A stretch of 64,000 bases of DNA from Rhizobiales bacterium GAS188 (GTDB lineage: Bacteria; Pseudomonadota; Alphaproteobacteria; Rhizobiales; Beijerinckiaceae). Numbering within the stretch: position 1 is the stretch's first letter; each line of letters begins with the position of its first letter. The notes under the pieces are model-generated. The model ran no database searches, was not told the DNA's origin, and saw nothing but the letters and a program-made list of their open reading frames with translations. The translations under genes were made by a program, and so were the position numbers. The stretch spans positions 992,001-1,056,000 of the forward strand of contig FNSS01000001.1 of assembly GCA_900104855.1 (NCBI GenBank), read 5' to 3'. This document shows, piece by piece, positions 27,724 through 35,117 of the stretch.

Positions 27724-27744
27724 AAAGCCGCGCCTTGCGGCTTT
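27724..27744 (+). promoter_or_regulatory. Intercistronic hairpin between atpB and atpE
   Basis: Perfect 8-bp stem AAAGCCGC/GCGGCTTT with a 5-nt loop, two bases after the atpB stop and about 30 nt before the atpE start. The 3' side is only slightly T-rich (TTTCTC), so it may be a weak terminator, or an RNA-stability element protecting the downstream atpE message, whose product is needed in many copies. Confidence 0.6.
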
Positions 27745-27774
27745 CTCGCTGCCAAATCAATAAAGGAGCAACTC

Positions 27775-28002
27775 ATGGATCCCGTCGCTGCGAAGTATAT
27801 TGCCGCTGGCCTTGCTTGTCTGGGCATGGGCGGCGCCGCCATCGGCGTGGGAAGCGTCTTCGGACAGTTCCTCTCCGGCGCGCTGCGCAATCCCTCGGCC
27901 GCCGATGGCCAGCAGGGCCGCCTCTTCCTCGGCTTCGCGCTCGCGGAAGCTTTCGGCATCTTCTCGCTACTGATCGCGCTGCTTTTGCTGTTCGTGCTCT
28001 GA
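27775..28002 (+). CDS. atpE: F0F1 ATP synthase subunit c
   Basis: Hairpin proteolipid of the rotor ring, 75 aa. Two helices are joined by the polar loop [12 protein letters not shown]. The proton-binding carboxylate is Glu58 in [13 protein letters not shown] strong ribosome site AAAGGAG precedes the ATG by 6 nt, in keeping with the high stoichiometry of subunit c. Confidence 0.97.
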   Translation: MDPVAAKYIAAGLACLGMGGAAIGVGSVFGQFLSGALRNPSAADGQQGRLFLGFALAEAFGIFSLLIALLLLFVL

Positions 28003-28060
28003 GCACGCTTGCGCGCTTGACCCTGCGCTGTCGCTCAGGGGCAATCGCCGCCTTCGAATG

Positions 28061-28099
28061 CTAGCCGCAAACTCTAGCTGCAACCTCTAGCTGGAATTA
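28061..28099 (+). repeat. 13-bp tandem repeat (x3) before the b' subunit gene
   Basis: Units CTAGCCGCAAACT, CTAGCTGCAACCT and CTAGCTGGAATTA run up to 2 bp before the ATG at 28102, in the place where a ribosome site is expected; the gene therefore lacks a good Shine-Dalgarno sequence. Confidence 0.75.
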
Positions 28100-28101
28100 C
28101 C

Positions 28102-28641
28102 ATGGCCGCCGGAACCAAAGCCGCGACCGAGACGCAAACCGAGCATAAGGCGGGTTTCCCGCCATTCGAGCCCGAGTCTTTCCCCTCGCAGCTCCTATGG
28201 CTGGCGATCACCTTCGGCGCGATCTATCTTTTCGTCTCCAAAGTCATCGTCAAGCGGGTCGGCGGCACCATCGCCGGGCGCGCGGCCCGCATCGCGCGCG
28301 ACCTCGACGAGGCGGCCGCCGCCCAGGCTCGCGCCGACGAGGCGACCGCGGCTTACGCGAAATCGCTCGCCGAAGCGCGCGACAAGGCTCAAGGCATAGC
28401 GCGCGAGACGCGCAAAGCCATGAACGCCTCGAGCGAAGCCAAGCGCAAGGCGATCGAGGCCGATCTCTCGACGAAGCTCGCCGGGGCCGACAAGGAGATC
28501 GCGGCGCGCAAGGCGGACGCCATGGCCAATGTCGGCGCCATCGCGCAGGAGACGGCCGCAGCGATCGTGACGCGGCTCACGGGCCAGACGGCCAGCGCCG
28601 CCGAGCTCGCGAAAGCGCTCTCCGCAATGGCGAAGAGCTGA
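28102..28641 (+). CDS. atpG: F0F1 ATP synthase subunit b' (AtpF'/AtpG)
   Basis: Peripheral stalk subunit, 179 aa. A 35-residue N-terminal extension leads to one membrane helix (SQLLWLAITFGAIYLFVSKVIV) and a long charged, Ala-rich coiled coil. Two different b-type subunits side by side are typical of photosynthetic and many other alphaproteobacteria. No clear ribosome site is visible because a tandem repeat fills the position. Confidence 0.92.
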   Translation: MAAGTKAATETQTEHKAGFPPFEPESFPSQLLWLAITFGAIYLFVSKVIVKRVGGTIAGRAARIARDLDEAAAAQARADEATAAYAKSLAEARDKAQGIARETRKAMNASSEAKRKAIEADLSTKLAGADKEIAARKADAMANVGAIAQETAAAIVTRLTGQTASAAELAKALSAMAKS

Positions 28642-28652
28642 AGAGACAGGTC

Positions 28653-29147
28653 ATGGCTCATCTCATTTCCGATCCCGAATTCTGGGTCGCCGTCGCCTCC
28701 CTGATCTTCCTTGGGCTCGCCGCCAAGCTCGGTGCCTTCAAGGCGCTCGGGAGCGGCCTCGACAAGCGTGGTGCGCGCATCGCCGGCGAGCTCGCCGAAG
28801 CCAAGCGCCTGCGCGACGAGGCGGAAACGCTCCTCGCCTCCTATGAGAAGCGTCGCCAGGAAGCCGAGGCCGAAGCCGCCGCCATCATCTCGCAGGCCAA
28901 GGTCGAGGCGGAACGGCTCGCCAAGGAAGCCGAGATCAAGCTCGCCGATTTCGTGACGAGACGTCAGAAGGCCGCCGAGCAGAAGATCGCCCAGGCGGAA
29001 GCCGATGCCACGCGCGAAGTGCGCAGCGCCGCGGCCGAGGCCGCGATCCGCGCCAGCGAGGCCATTTTGCGCGGGCGCTCGACGGGCGAAGCCGGGCGCG
29101 GCCTGCTCGCCAAGAGCCTCGACGAGATCAAGTCGAAGCTGAATTGA
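28653..29147 (+). CDS. atpF: F0F1 ATP synthase subunit b
   Basis: Second peripheral stalk subunit, 164 aa. N-terminal helix FWVAVASLIFLGLAAKLG anchors it; the rest is an Ala/Glu/Lys-rich coiled coil that binds F1 through the delta subunit. ATG at 28653 is chosen (11 bp after the b' stop). The open frame reaches back to 28197, but only because it runs antiphase through the b' gene. Confidence 0.94.
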   Translation: MAHLISDPEFWVAVASLIFLGLAAKLGAFKALGSGLDKRGARIAGELAEAKRLRDEAETLLASYEKRRQEAEAEAAAIISQAKVEAERLAKEAEIKLADFVTRRQKAAEQKIAQAEADATREVRSAAAEAAIRASEAILRGRSTGEAGRGLLAKSLDEIKSKLN

Positions 29148-29178
29148 CCTGCAGGCGCGGCCGGACGATCGGGCGGCC

Positions 29179-29847
29179 ATGCCGCTCCTGATCTTCGATT
29201 GCGACGGCGTCCTGGTCGATTCGGAATATCTGTTCGCGCGCGTCGCTTCGGAATGCCTGGCGGAGATCGGCATCGCCATCGATGCCGGGGAAGCGGCGCG
29301 GCGCTTCGCCGGGGTGAGCCTCAAGGATATCCTGGCAGCTGTCGAGCGCGAGCGCGGCCTCGCCCTACCGGCGGGCTTCGAAGCGTATCTCATCAGCCGC
29401 GAGGATGAGGCCTATGCGCGGCTCCTCGAGCCCATCGCGGGCGTGCGCGACGCCATCCTTTCGATCGGCCTGCCGCGCTGCGTCGCCTCCTCCTCGCTCC
29501 CCGATCGGATCAGCGAATCGCTCGTGGTGACCAAGCTCGATGATCTGTTCGGCGAGGAGGCGCGCTTCTCGACCGCGCTCGTCGCCAATGGCAAGCCCGC
29601 CCCCGATATTTTCCTCTACGCCGCCCAGCATATGCGCAAGGCGCCCGAGGCCTGCATCGTGGTCGAGGACTCGGTGCCGGGCGTGATCGGCGGCGTCGCT
29701 GCCGGAATGCGCGTCGTCGGCTTTGTCGGCGGACGCCATTGCGGGCAAGACCATGGGCAGCGCCTGACGGCAGCCGGAGCCCATATCGTGATCGCCGAGA
29801 TGGCGCAGCTGCAGCCGGCGGTCCGGAGCCTGATCGCCAAATCCTGA
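29179..29847 (+). CDS. HAD-superfamily hydrolase (phosphoglycolate phosphatase/beta-PGM-like)
   Basis: Predicted phosphatase or phosphomutase, 222 aa. Motif I is DCDGVLVDSE (nucleophile Asp), motif II is in CVASSSLPDRI, motif III Lys is in GKPAPDIFLYAA, and motif IV is IVVEDSVPGVIGGVAAGM. The cap is the helical C1 type. It is 31 bp downstream of atpF but unrelated to it. Substrate unknown. Confidence 0.9.
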   Translation: MPLLIFDCDGVLVDSEYLFARVASECLAEIGIAIDAGEAARRFAGVSLKDILAAVERERGLALPAGFEAYLISREDEAYARLLEPIAGVRDAILSIGLPRCVASSSLPDRISESLVVTKLDDLFGEEARFSTALVANGKPAPDIFLYAAQHMRKAPEACIVVEDSVPGVIGGVAAGMRVVGFVGGRHCGQDHGQRLTAAGAHIVIAEMAQLQPAVRSLIAKS

Positions 29848-29876
29848 CGGCGCGGCCAGGATGAGCGGGCGGCGCC

Positions 29877-30641
29877 TTACATCGCCGAGAGCCCGCCATC
29901 AAGCACCAGCTCGGCGCCCGTCATCAGCTTGGATTCGTCGGAGGCCAGGTAGACGATGGCATGGGCCACATCGTCGGGCTCGCCGATCGAGCCGAGCGGG
30001 ATCTGCCGGCCGAGCTTTTCGCGCGCCTCGTCGGGGCCGCCGAGCGAGGCGAACATGCCCTGCACCATCGGCGTGTCGATGAAGGTCGGATGCACCGAGT
30101 TGCAGCGAATGCCGTAGCCCTGGCGGGCGCAATGCAGGGCGATCGATTTCGACAGGTGACGCACCGCGGCCTTGCTGGAATTATAGGCTGCGAGATTGCG
30201 GGCCGCGATGATGCCGGAGATCGAGGACAAAACCACGATCGAGCCAGGCGCATGCCGGCGCATCAACGGCAAGGCAGCCTGGGTGCCGTAGAACACGGCA
30301 TCGAGATTGACGGCGTGGACGCGCCGCCACTCCTCGGGCGTCGTGTCCTCGACGGTACCGAAGCCGCCGACGCCCGCCGAATGCACCAGCACGTTGAGGG
30401 CGCCGAAGCGGCCCTCGACCGCGGCGATGCCGGCTCGCCAGGCCGCAACCTCGGTGACGTCGATCTCGATCGCGAAAGCGGCCTCCCCGATCTCCTGCGC
30501 CGCCCCTATGGCGCCTTCGATATTGCGGTCGGCGATGGCGATGCGCGCGCCCTCGCGGGCCATCATGAGGGCTGCTGCGCGACCGATGCCCGAGGCACCG
30601 CCGGTGACCAGGGCCGTCTTGCCGCTCAGACGTCCCATCAC
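29877..30641 (-). CDS. Short-chain dehydrogenase/reductase
   Basis: NAD(P)-dependent SDR, 254 aa. TGGASGIGRAAA (cofactor loop), HSAGVGG at strand 4 (in place of NNAG), SSISG (catalytic Ser) and YNSSKAA (Tyr-x3-Lys) are in order; the C-terminus ELVLDGGLSAM is typical. Convergent with the HAD gene. The twin-CDGSH gene lies 46 bp upstream in the same direction and may share its transcript. Confidence 0.92.
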   Translation of the reverse strand: MMGRLSGKTALVTGGASGIGRAAALMMAREGARIAIADRNIEGAIGAAQEIGEAAFAIEIDVTEVAAWRAGIAAVEGRFGALNVLVHSAGVGGFGTVEDTTPEEWRRVHAVNLDAVFYGTQAALPLMRRHAPGSIVVLSSISGIIAARNLAAYNSSKAAVRHLSKSIALHCARQGYGIRCNSVHPTFIDTPMVQGMFASLGGPDEAREKLGRQIPLGSIGEPDDVAHAIVYLASDESKLMTGAELVLDGGLSAM

Positions 30642-30687
30642 TTGTCCCTCATCTGATCTCTCGTCTCATCCGCCCTTGCCGCACAGC

Positions 30688-30927
30688 TCACAAGGTCTTG
30701 TGCGTGCCGTCGCAGAGCGGGGCATGCTGGCTGTGCTTGCAGGCACAGAAATACAAGGTGCGGTCGCTCGTCGAGGTGAATTCCTTCGGCGAGAAGGGCG
30801 ATCCTTTATGCGAACCATCGCAGAAGGGCTGCGACTTCGACTGGCCGCAGGCACACCACCAATAGCTCTCGCCGGCCTTCACCTGGACCGCGATTGGCTC
30901 CCTGGCGGCGATGTGAGGTGACGTCAT
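30688..30927 (-). CDS. Twin CDGSH iron-sulfur protein
   Basis: Protein of 79 aa made almost entirely of two CDGSH-type [2Fe-2S] motifs: CACGQSKSQPFCDGSHK (Cys-x-Cys ... Cys-Asp-Gly-Ser-His) and CACKHSQHAPLCDGTHK. Each should bind one cluster through three Cys and one His. The start ATG at 30927 is set by the motif spacing; a much longer frame upstream has no such features. Bacterial members are small soluble redox or cluster-transfer proteins of mostly unknown partner. The neighbouring SDR could be a redox partner, but that is only proximity. Confidence 0.9.
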   Translation of the reverse strand: MTSPHIAAREPIAVQVKAGESYWWCACGQSKSQPFCDGSHKGSPFSPKEFTSTSDRTLYFCACKHSQHAPLCDGTHKTL

Positions 30928-31028
30928 CGAGCAGCTCCCAAATCCGTTCGGCGCACCGGTCGCGGAGTTTGAGCCGAACATGCCCTTTGAAGCAAGCTGC
31001 GGCGGGAGAAGGGAGTGAGGGCGCGGCC

Positions 31029-32009
31029 TCAGCCCGTGAACCCCGCCCCTTCCGTCCTGAGCCAGGCCGCTCCACAGGCTTTGGCTAGCTCGCGCACGCG
31101 CAGGATATAGCTCTGCCGCTCGGTGACCGAGATGACGCCACGCGCATCGAGCAGGTTGAAGGCGTGGCTCGCCTTGATGCATTGATCATAGGCGGGCAGC
31201 GCCATCCTGTGGCGCTTGTCGTTGCTGCCGGCCGGCGCCTCGCCTGCCGCGAGGAGGGCCCGGCACTCGGCTTCCGCATCCTTGAAATGGCGAAACAGCA
31301 GGTCGGTGTTCGCCGCTTCGAAATTGAAGCGCGAATATTCCTCTTCCGCCTGACGGAAGACGTCGCGATAGGTGATTTTCTCGGTCCCCTCACGGCCGTT
31401 GAAATTGAGATCGAAGATGTTGTCGACGCCTTGCACATACATGGCGAGGCGTTCGAGCCCATAGGTGATCTCGCCCGAGACCGGCGCGCATTCGAAGCCC
31501 GCCACCTGCTGGAAATAGGTGAACTGCGACACCTCCATGCCGTCGCACCAGCACTCCCAGCCGAGCCCCCAGGCACCGAGCGTCGGGCTCTCCCAATCAT
31601 CCTCGACGAAGCGGATGTCATGCACGCGACGATCGATGCCGATCGCCTCGAGCGAGGCGAGGTACAGGTCCTGGATGTCGGGCGGGTTCGGCTTCAAGAT
31701 CACCTGGAACTGGTAATAATGCTGCAGCCGGTTGGGGTTCTCTCCATATCGCCCATCCTTCGGGCGGCGCGAGGGCTGCACATAGGCTGCCCGCCAGGGC
31801 TTCGTTCCAAGCGCCCGCAACGTGGTCGCCGGATGAAAGGTCCCGGCACCCACTTCCATGTCGTAGGGCTGCAGGATGACGCAGCCCTCGCCCGCCCAGA
31901 ACTGCTGCAGAGTCAGGAGCAGCCCCTGAAAGCTCTTGGCCGGGCTTGGCAGGCGAGAGGCAGCTTTCACAGGAGTAACTTGCACGGAAGCAACTTGGTT
32001 ATCGGACAT
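31029..32009 (-). CDS. glyQ: Glycyl-tRNA synthetase alpha subunit
   Basis: Class II aminoacyl-tRNA synthetase catalytic chain, 326 aa. Visible family blocks: [81 protein letters not shown] and [24 protein letters not shown]. About 25 extra N-terminal residues precede the usual start. The beta chain (glyS) is about 6 kb away with unrelated genes between, whereas the two are often closer. Confidence 0.97.
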   Translation of the reverse strand: MSDNQVASVQVTPVKAASRLPSPAKSFQGLLLTLQQFWAGEGCVILQPYDMEVGAGTFHPATTLRALGTKPWRAAYVQPSRRPKDGRYGENPNRLQHYYQFQVILKPNPPDIQDLYLASLEAIGIDRRVHDIRFVEDDWESPTLGAWGLGWECWCDGMEVSQFTYFQQVAGFECAPVSGEITYGLERLAMYVQGVDNIFDLNFNGREGTEKITYRDVFRQAEEEYSRFNFEAANTDLLFRHFKDAEAECRALLAAGEAPAGSNDKRHRMALPAYDQCIKASHAFNLLDARGVISVTERQSYILRVRELAKACGAAWLRTEGAGFTG

Positions 32010-32521
32010 ATGGATCGTCTCATCGAAGGCAGCGGCTGCGCGACAGCTCCCCTTAGGGGAAAGACGGGCACCCGATCAAGGAGCGCTGATCCGCAAGGGC
32101 GTTGCGAGCCCGGACACAAGCGCCACGAAGTTGCGAGGCTTGTGGAGAGGGCGCCGCGCCAATATGGCGGATTGGCGGCGACCGACGACGACAAACCTTC
32201 CAAATAACGGCGAGCTGGGGCAAAATCTCAAGTTTTGTTCAGGCGCTTCTTGCTTGCGAACGGTGCAATTTCATATTCGACAAGGCGATTTGCCGGTCAT
32301 GCGGCCATCGTGCAAATCATACTCTTGCCGAGATACCGGAGAAGCTGCCTCAAAACTTTCGGAACCTAGAGATGAACAGCCCAGTTAAGCTTGTGTTCAG
32401 ACTGGGCTTGAAATGATCGGCGCTCCCGCCCCATACTTCCGAGTCGCGGGGCGAGAGAGGGCGCAGCCGCACATCGCGGATCGTCTTTCTAGGACAAGTT
32501 TCTAGGACAAGGGAGAACCTT
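32010..32521. other. 512-bp intergenic region with inverted repeat and 13-bp tandem repeat
   Basis: No convincing gene. GC drops between about 32210 and 32400. AGCCCAG (32378-32384) and CTGGGCT (32402-32408) form a 7-bp inverted repeat with a 17-nt loop. TTTCTAGGACAAG is perfectly duplicated at 32486-32498 and 32499-32511, running into the ribosome site of the next gene. It should hold divergent promoters for glyQ and the glycine-rich gene, but I cannot place them with confidence. Confidence 0.6.
32486..32511 (+). repeat. Perfect 13-bp tandem repeat upstream of a glycine-rich protein gene
   Basis: TTTCTAGGACAAG twice without a gap, ending directly before GGGAG at the start of the 32522 gene; the repeat's own AGGA gives two extra ribosome-site-like elements in the leader. 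Confidence 0.85.
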
Positions 32522-32863
32522 ATGCGAGTGATCAAGGCAGTGCTCTTGGCATCGGCCCTGGCGGCGGTTTCGCTCACCAGCGGCGTCGATGAATCTTTCG
32601 CTGGCGTGCCGACGGCGGCGGCTGTTGCTCCGGCGGTGACGGCAGAAACTCAAGGCAGCGTGACCGAGCATGTCCAATGGCGCCGCGGCTATGGCTGGCG
32701 CGGCGGCTATGGTTGGCGTGGCGGGTATGGCTGGCGCGGCGGCTATGGCTATGGCTGGCGTCGTCCCGGCTATGGCTGGGGCGGCGGCTACTACGGCGGC
32801 GGCGGCGGTTGCTGGCGTTGGCGCCCGAGCCCGTGGGGGCCGCGTCGCGTTTGGGTGTGCTGA
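32522..32863 (+). CDS. Small exported Gly/Tyr/Trp/Arg-repeat protein
   Basis: Protein of 113 aa with a signal peptide (MRVIKAVLLASALAAVSLTSG, then ESFAG) and a mature part built of GYGWRG repeats (about residues 56-90), then a glycine run and CWRWRPSPWGPRRVWVC. The DNA under the repeat is an 18-bp tandem. Proteins like this are often labelled sulfur-globule-like or glycine-rich; there is no evidence here for sulfur storage. Cys at both ends of the last 20 residues could form a disulfide. GGGAG lies 5 nt before the ATG. I infer an envelope or surface structural role. Confidence 0.72.
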   Translation: MRVIKAVLLASALAAVSLTSGVDESFAGVPTAAAVAPAVTAETQGSVTEHVQWRRGYGWRGGYGWRGGYGWRGGYGYGWRRPGYGWGGGYYGGGGGCWRWRPSPWGPRRVWVC

Positions 32864-32903
32864 TCGACTGCTTCGCAGCCACGACCGAACGCATCGACTC
32901 TCG

Positions 32904-32928
32904 TGAACGCGCCCAAGTGGCGCGTTCA
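32904..32928 (+). terminator. Hairpin after the glycine-rich gene (possible terminator)
   Basis: Perfect 10-bp stem TGAACGCGCC/GGCGCGTTCA with a 5-nt loop, 40 bp after the stop, followed by TCGTTT. The T-tract is short, so termination is plausible but not certain. The right arm is repeated once more at 32935. Confidence 0.5.
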
Positions 32929-32950
32929 TCGTTTGGCGCGTTCATCGTCT
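32919..32950 (+). repeat. 16-bp tandem repeat (x2)
   Basis: GGCGCGTTCATCGTTT and GGCGCGTTCATCGTCT in direct succession; the first copy is the right arm of the preceding hairpin, so the duplication offers a second, alternative pairing arm. Confidence 0.75.
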
Positions 32951-33181
32951 CGTGATGCCGCAAAGCCCATTTGGGCCCATTTGGAGCCGACCAACGAGCG
33001 CATGTTCTCGTGATCTAGCCTGAGCAAGCGAGCGGAAGGCCGCCTGCGAGGTGATGCAAGGTCGGCTGGGCCAATACGCCGGGCACGCAAGGTTCTGACT
33101 GCAGCTCCGCTTTGAGCTTCGCCGCGACACGCCGGCGCGGCAAAGGCGCCGACCAGATTCATTAATTTTTGGTGAGCTGCG

Positions 33182-33209
33182 TTGTGAGCAGTTCTCGCCT
33201 TCATATATT
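33182..33209 (+). promoter_or_regulatory. Candidate sigma70-type promoter for the second glycine-rich gene
   Basis: TTGTGA, 16 bp, TATATT, in a locally AT-rich patch. It would give a leader of about 170 nt before the ATG at 33385. Based on sequence resemblance only. Confidence 0.35.
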
Positions 33210-33384
33210 AACTGAACGACGCGCCGCACATGGCGCCCCCGACGGTCGCGGATCGAGCTTCGACGGAGCCGAGGATTTGGCCTCAACCGGGATTTCGGCC
33301 TCGACGAGGCAACACGGATCAATGCCGGTGTGGCGGCGTAGCGACACTCACAGGGCGATTTGGTTGCATCGAAAGGGTCGTGCC

Positions 33385-33828
33385 ATGCTTCGCAAAATGA
33401 TCACTATGGCTGCCTTGGCTGTCGGTCTGTCAGCGGCGGCGCTCCTACCCGCCCAGGCTCGCGGATTTGGGGGATTTCACGGTGGCGGTGGATTCCACGG
33501 TGGTGGTGGATTCCATGGCGGCTTCGGCGGATTCCACCCGGGTTTTGGCGGTTTCCGCCCCGGCTTTGGCGCTTTCCGTCCCGGTTTCGGCGGCTTCAAC
33601 CGTGGTTTCGCTTTCCGTCGCGATTTCGACCGCCGGCGTTTCTTCGGCTTTGGAGCTCTCGGCGCCGGGCTCGCAGTTGCGCCCTTCGCCTATGGGGGCG
33701 CCTATCCGTATGCCGATTACGCCTATGATTACCCCGATTACGGCTATGGCGGATATTGCTACCTGCAGCGCGCATGGGTGTGGAACGGATACCGGCATGT
33801 CCGCGCGCTGGTGCGGGTCTGCCAGTAG
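33385..33828 (+). CDS. Exported Gly/Phe/His-repeat protein
   Basis: Protein of 147 aa. Signal peptide MLRKMITMAALAVGLSAAAL ending AQA; then a glycine-rich region of GGFHGG, GGFHPGF and GGFRPGF repeats (about residues 29-72), a hydrophobic patch AGLAVAPFAYGG, a Tyr/Asp-rich stretch (YPYADYAYDYPDYGYGG), and a Cys-containing tail YCYLQRAWVWNGYRHVRALVRVCQ-like in which the last Cys pairs with the first. The tail resembles that of many small rhizobial secreted proteins. The His-rich part could bind metal; no direct evidence. ATG at 33385 begins a clear signal peptide. Confidence 0.75.
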   Translation: MLRKMITMAALAVGLSAAALLPAQARGFGGFHGGGGFHGGGGFHGGFGGFHPGFGGFRPGFGAFRPGFGGFNRGFAFRRDFDRRRFFGFGALGAGLAVAPFAYGGAYPYADYAYDYPDYGYGGYCYLQRAWVWNGYRHVRALVRVCQ

Positions 33829-33851
33829 GCTTGGTCGCCCATGAGACGAGT

Positions 33852-34637
33852 CTATTTGGCCGCGTCGGGCTCTTGAAAGGCGAGCGCGGCCTCGCCGCGA
33901 TGAATGGCGTCGGCGAGGCTCGTGAACTTGCCGTCCTCTTCATGCAGGATGAGAGGCGGGGCGATGACGAGCGGGGCCCGCCCGCCCTGGCGCGCGAAGA
34001 TGAGGATGCGCGTGGCCACGCGCCGCGAATGCGCGTGGACGGAGCGCAAGGCGATGCCCCCGAAGCGCGGCTGCAATGCCGCCAACACGGCGCCGAGGCC
34101 GTCGGGCCGATGGATCAGCACCAATGAGCCTTTCGGCTTGAGCATCGCGGCGGCGGCTTCGATCCATTGCGCAAGGTCGCTTTCCTCCATCCGATGCGCC
34201 AGTGCCCGTCCCGGATGGGGCGAGCCTCGCGAGCTTCGGGCATCCATGAAGGGAGGGTTCATCACCACAAGATCGTGAGGTGCGTCCTGGAAGTCCCGAG
34301 GCTTGCTCGTCAGCTCGCGCACATCCCGCGTGAGGATATGCAGGCGCTCGCCACAGCCGTTCGCGGCCGCGGTCTCGCCAGCGAGAGCCGCAAGCCCAGG
34401 GTCGATCTCGACGAGCGTCACCTCGAGCGTGGGATCGAGAACGGCGAGCGATATCCCGATCGTGCCGACGCCGGCGCCGAGATCAGCTACGCGTCCCTTT
34501 GCATAGGGGCGTGCCGCCGCCACGACGAGCGCCGCATCGGTCCCGGCCCGGTGCCCACCGCGCGGCTGGCGCAGGATGAGCCGCCCCCCGAGAAAGCCTG
34601 TCGCATCGACCGGCGTCCCGGTCGCGGACCCGTTCAC
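33852..34637 (-). CDS. tRNA1(Val) adenine-N6-methyltransferase-like protein
   Basis: SAM-dependent N6-adenine methyltransferase fold, 261 aa. SAM loop VADLGAGVGTIGISLA (about 50-65), an acidic residue after strand 2 (VEIDPGLA), and the catalytic NPPF in VVMNPPFMDARS. A long loop with SPHPGRALAHRMEES follows, as in TrmN6-type enzymes. The start is GTG at 34637, overlapping the upstream gene's TGA (GTGA), so both are co-translated. Confidence 0.87.
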   Translation of the reverse strand: MNGSATGTPVDATGFLGGRLILRQPRGGHRAGTDAALVVAAARPYAKGRVADLGAGVGTIGISLAVLDPTLEVTLVEIDPGLAALAGETAAANGCGERLHILTRDVRELTSKPRDFQDAPHDLVVMNPPFMDARSSRGSPHPGRALAHRMEESDLAQWIEAAAAMLKPKGSLVLIHRPDGLGAVLAALQPRFGGIALRSVHAHSRRVATRILIFARQGGRAPLVIAPPLILHEEDGKFTSLADAIHRGEAALAFQEPDAAK

Positions 34638-34864
34638 ACTGGACTTTCGCGCAGATAGGGGCCGAGACCACCTTCCGTGAGGGTTCTGCGGGCCTTGATT
34701 TCGACGTCCCGATCCACGAGCAGGCGGCGCTGGAAAGCGCCGATCGAGCCTTCGACCGCGCTCATATGGCGATCGGCGACGAAGCAGTCGATGCCGGCAC
34801 TCTGCAACAGCGCCTCGGCAAGCGACAGCGCGACGGCGTCATTGGTGCGCAAAATCTCGATCAT
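34634..34864 (-). CDS. DUF2007 small protein
   Basis: Protein of 76 aa beginning MIEILRTNDAVALSLAEALL, with GIDCFVADRHMS and LLVDRDVEIKARRTL: the compact DUF2007 fold (a PII-like ferredoxin fold annotated as putative signal transducer). ATG at 34864 matches the family start. Its stop overlaps the GTG of the methyltransferase gene. Function unknown; the pairing with the TrmN6-like gene recurs in related genomes as far as I recall. Confidence 0.8.
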   Translation of the reverse strand: MIEILRTNDAVALSLAEALLQSAGIDCFVADRHMSAVEGSIGAFQRRLLVDRDVEIKARRTLTEGGLGPYLRESPV

Positions 34865-35117
34865 TGCCTTCCGATCGTTGTCTTCTTGGCCTGCATGCCG
34901 TGTCCGCGTTTCGGTGCTTGCGGCAAAGCGCTGCGTTGCGGTGTGGCCAAGACCGTGCAACTTTCATTTCCGTCTCGCAAGCCTCGCATGGTTGAGCTTG
35001 CGGCGCTTGCCGCGCGGCGCGCGAAGCATTACTCGCGATGGGCCCTTCCGTTCCGAAGGGCTGGTCACCGGCAAGGCGAGCGGCGCCGAACCGGCACTCC
35101 CTAGGAGGCTGATCGCC

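Larger units (their letters stand above)
32864..33384. other. 521-bp spacer between two glycine-rich protein genes
   Basis: Apart from the hairpin and tandem repeats at 32904-32950, it holds a 10-bp direct repeat GCCCATTTGG at 32965-32984 and a promoter-like pair near 33182-33209. No open frame looks coding; the frame from 33169 is the unneeded upstream extension of the next gene. Confidence 0.55.

Noticed and set aside
32010-32521. Possible structured RNA or riboswitch upstream of the glycine-rich gene
   Set aside because: Only a 7-bp inverted repeat with a long loop is visible; no recognised riboswitch core. Recorded as a spacer feature instead.
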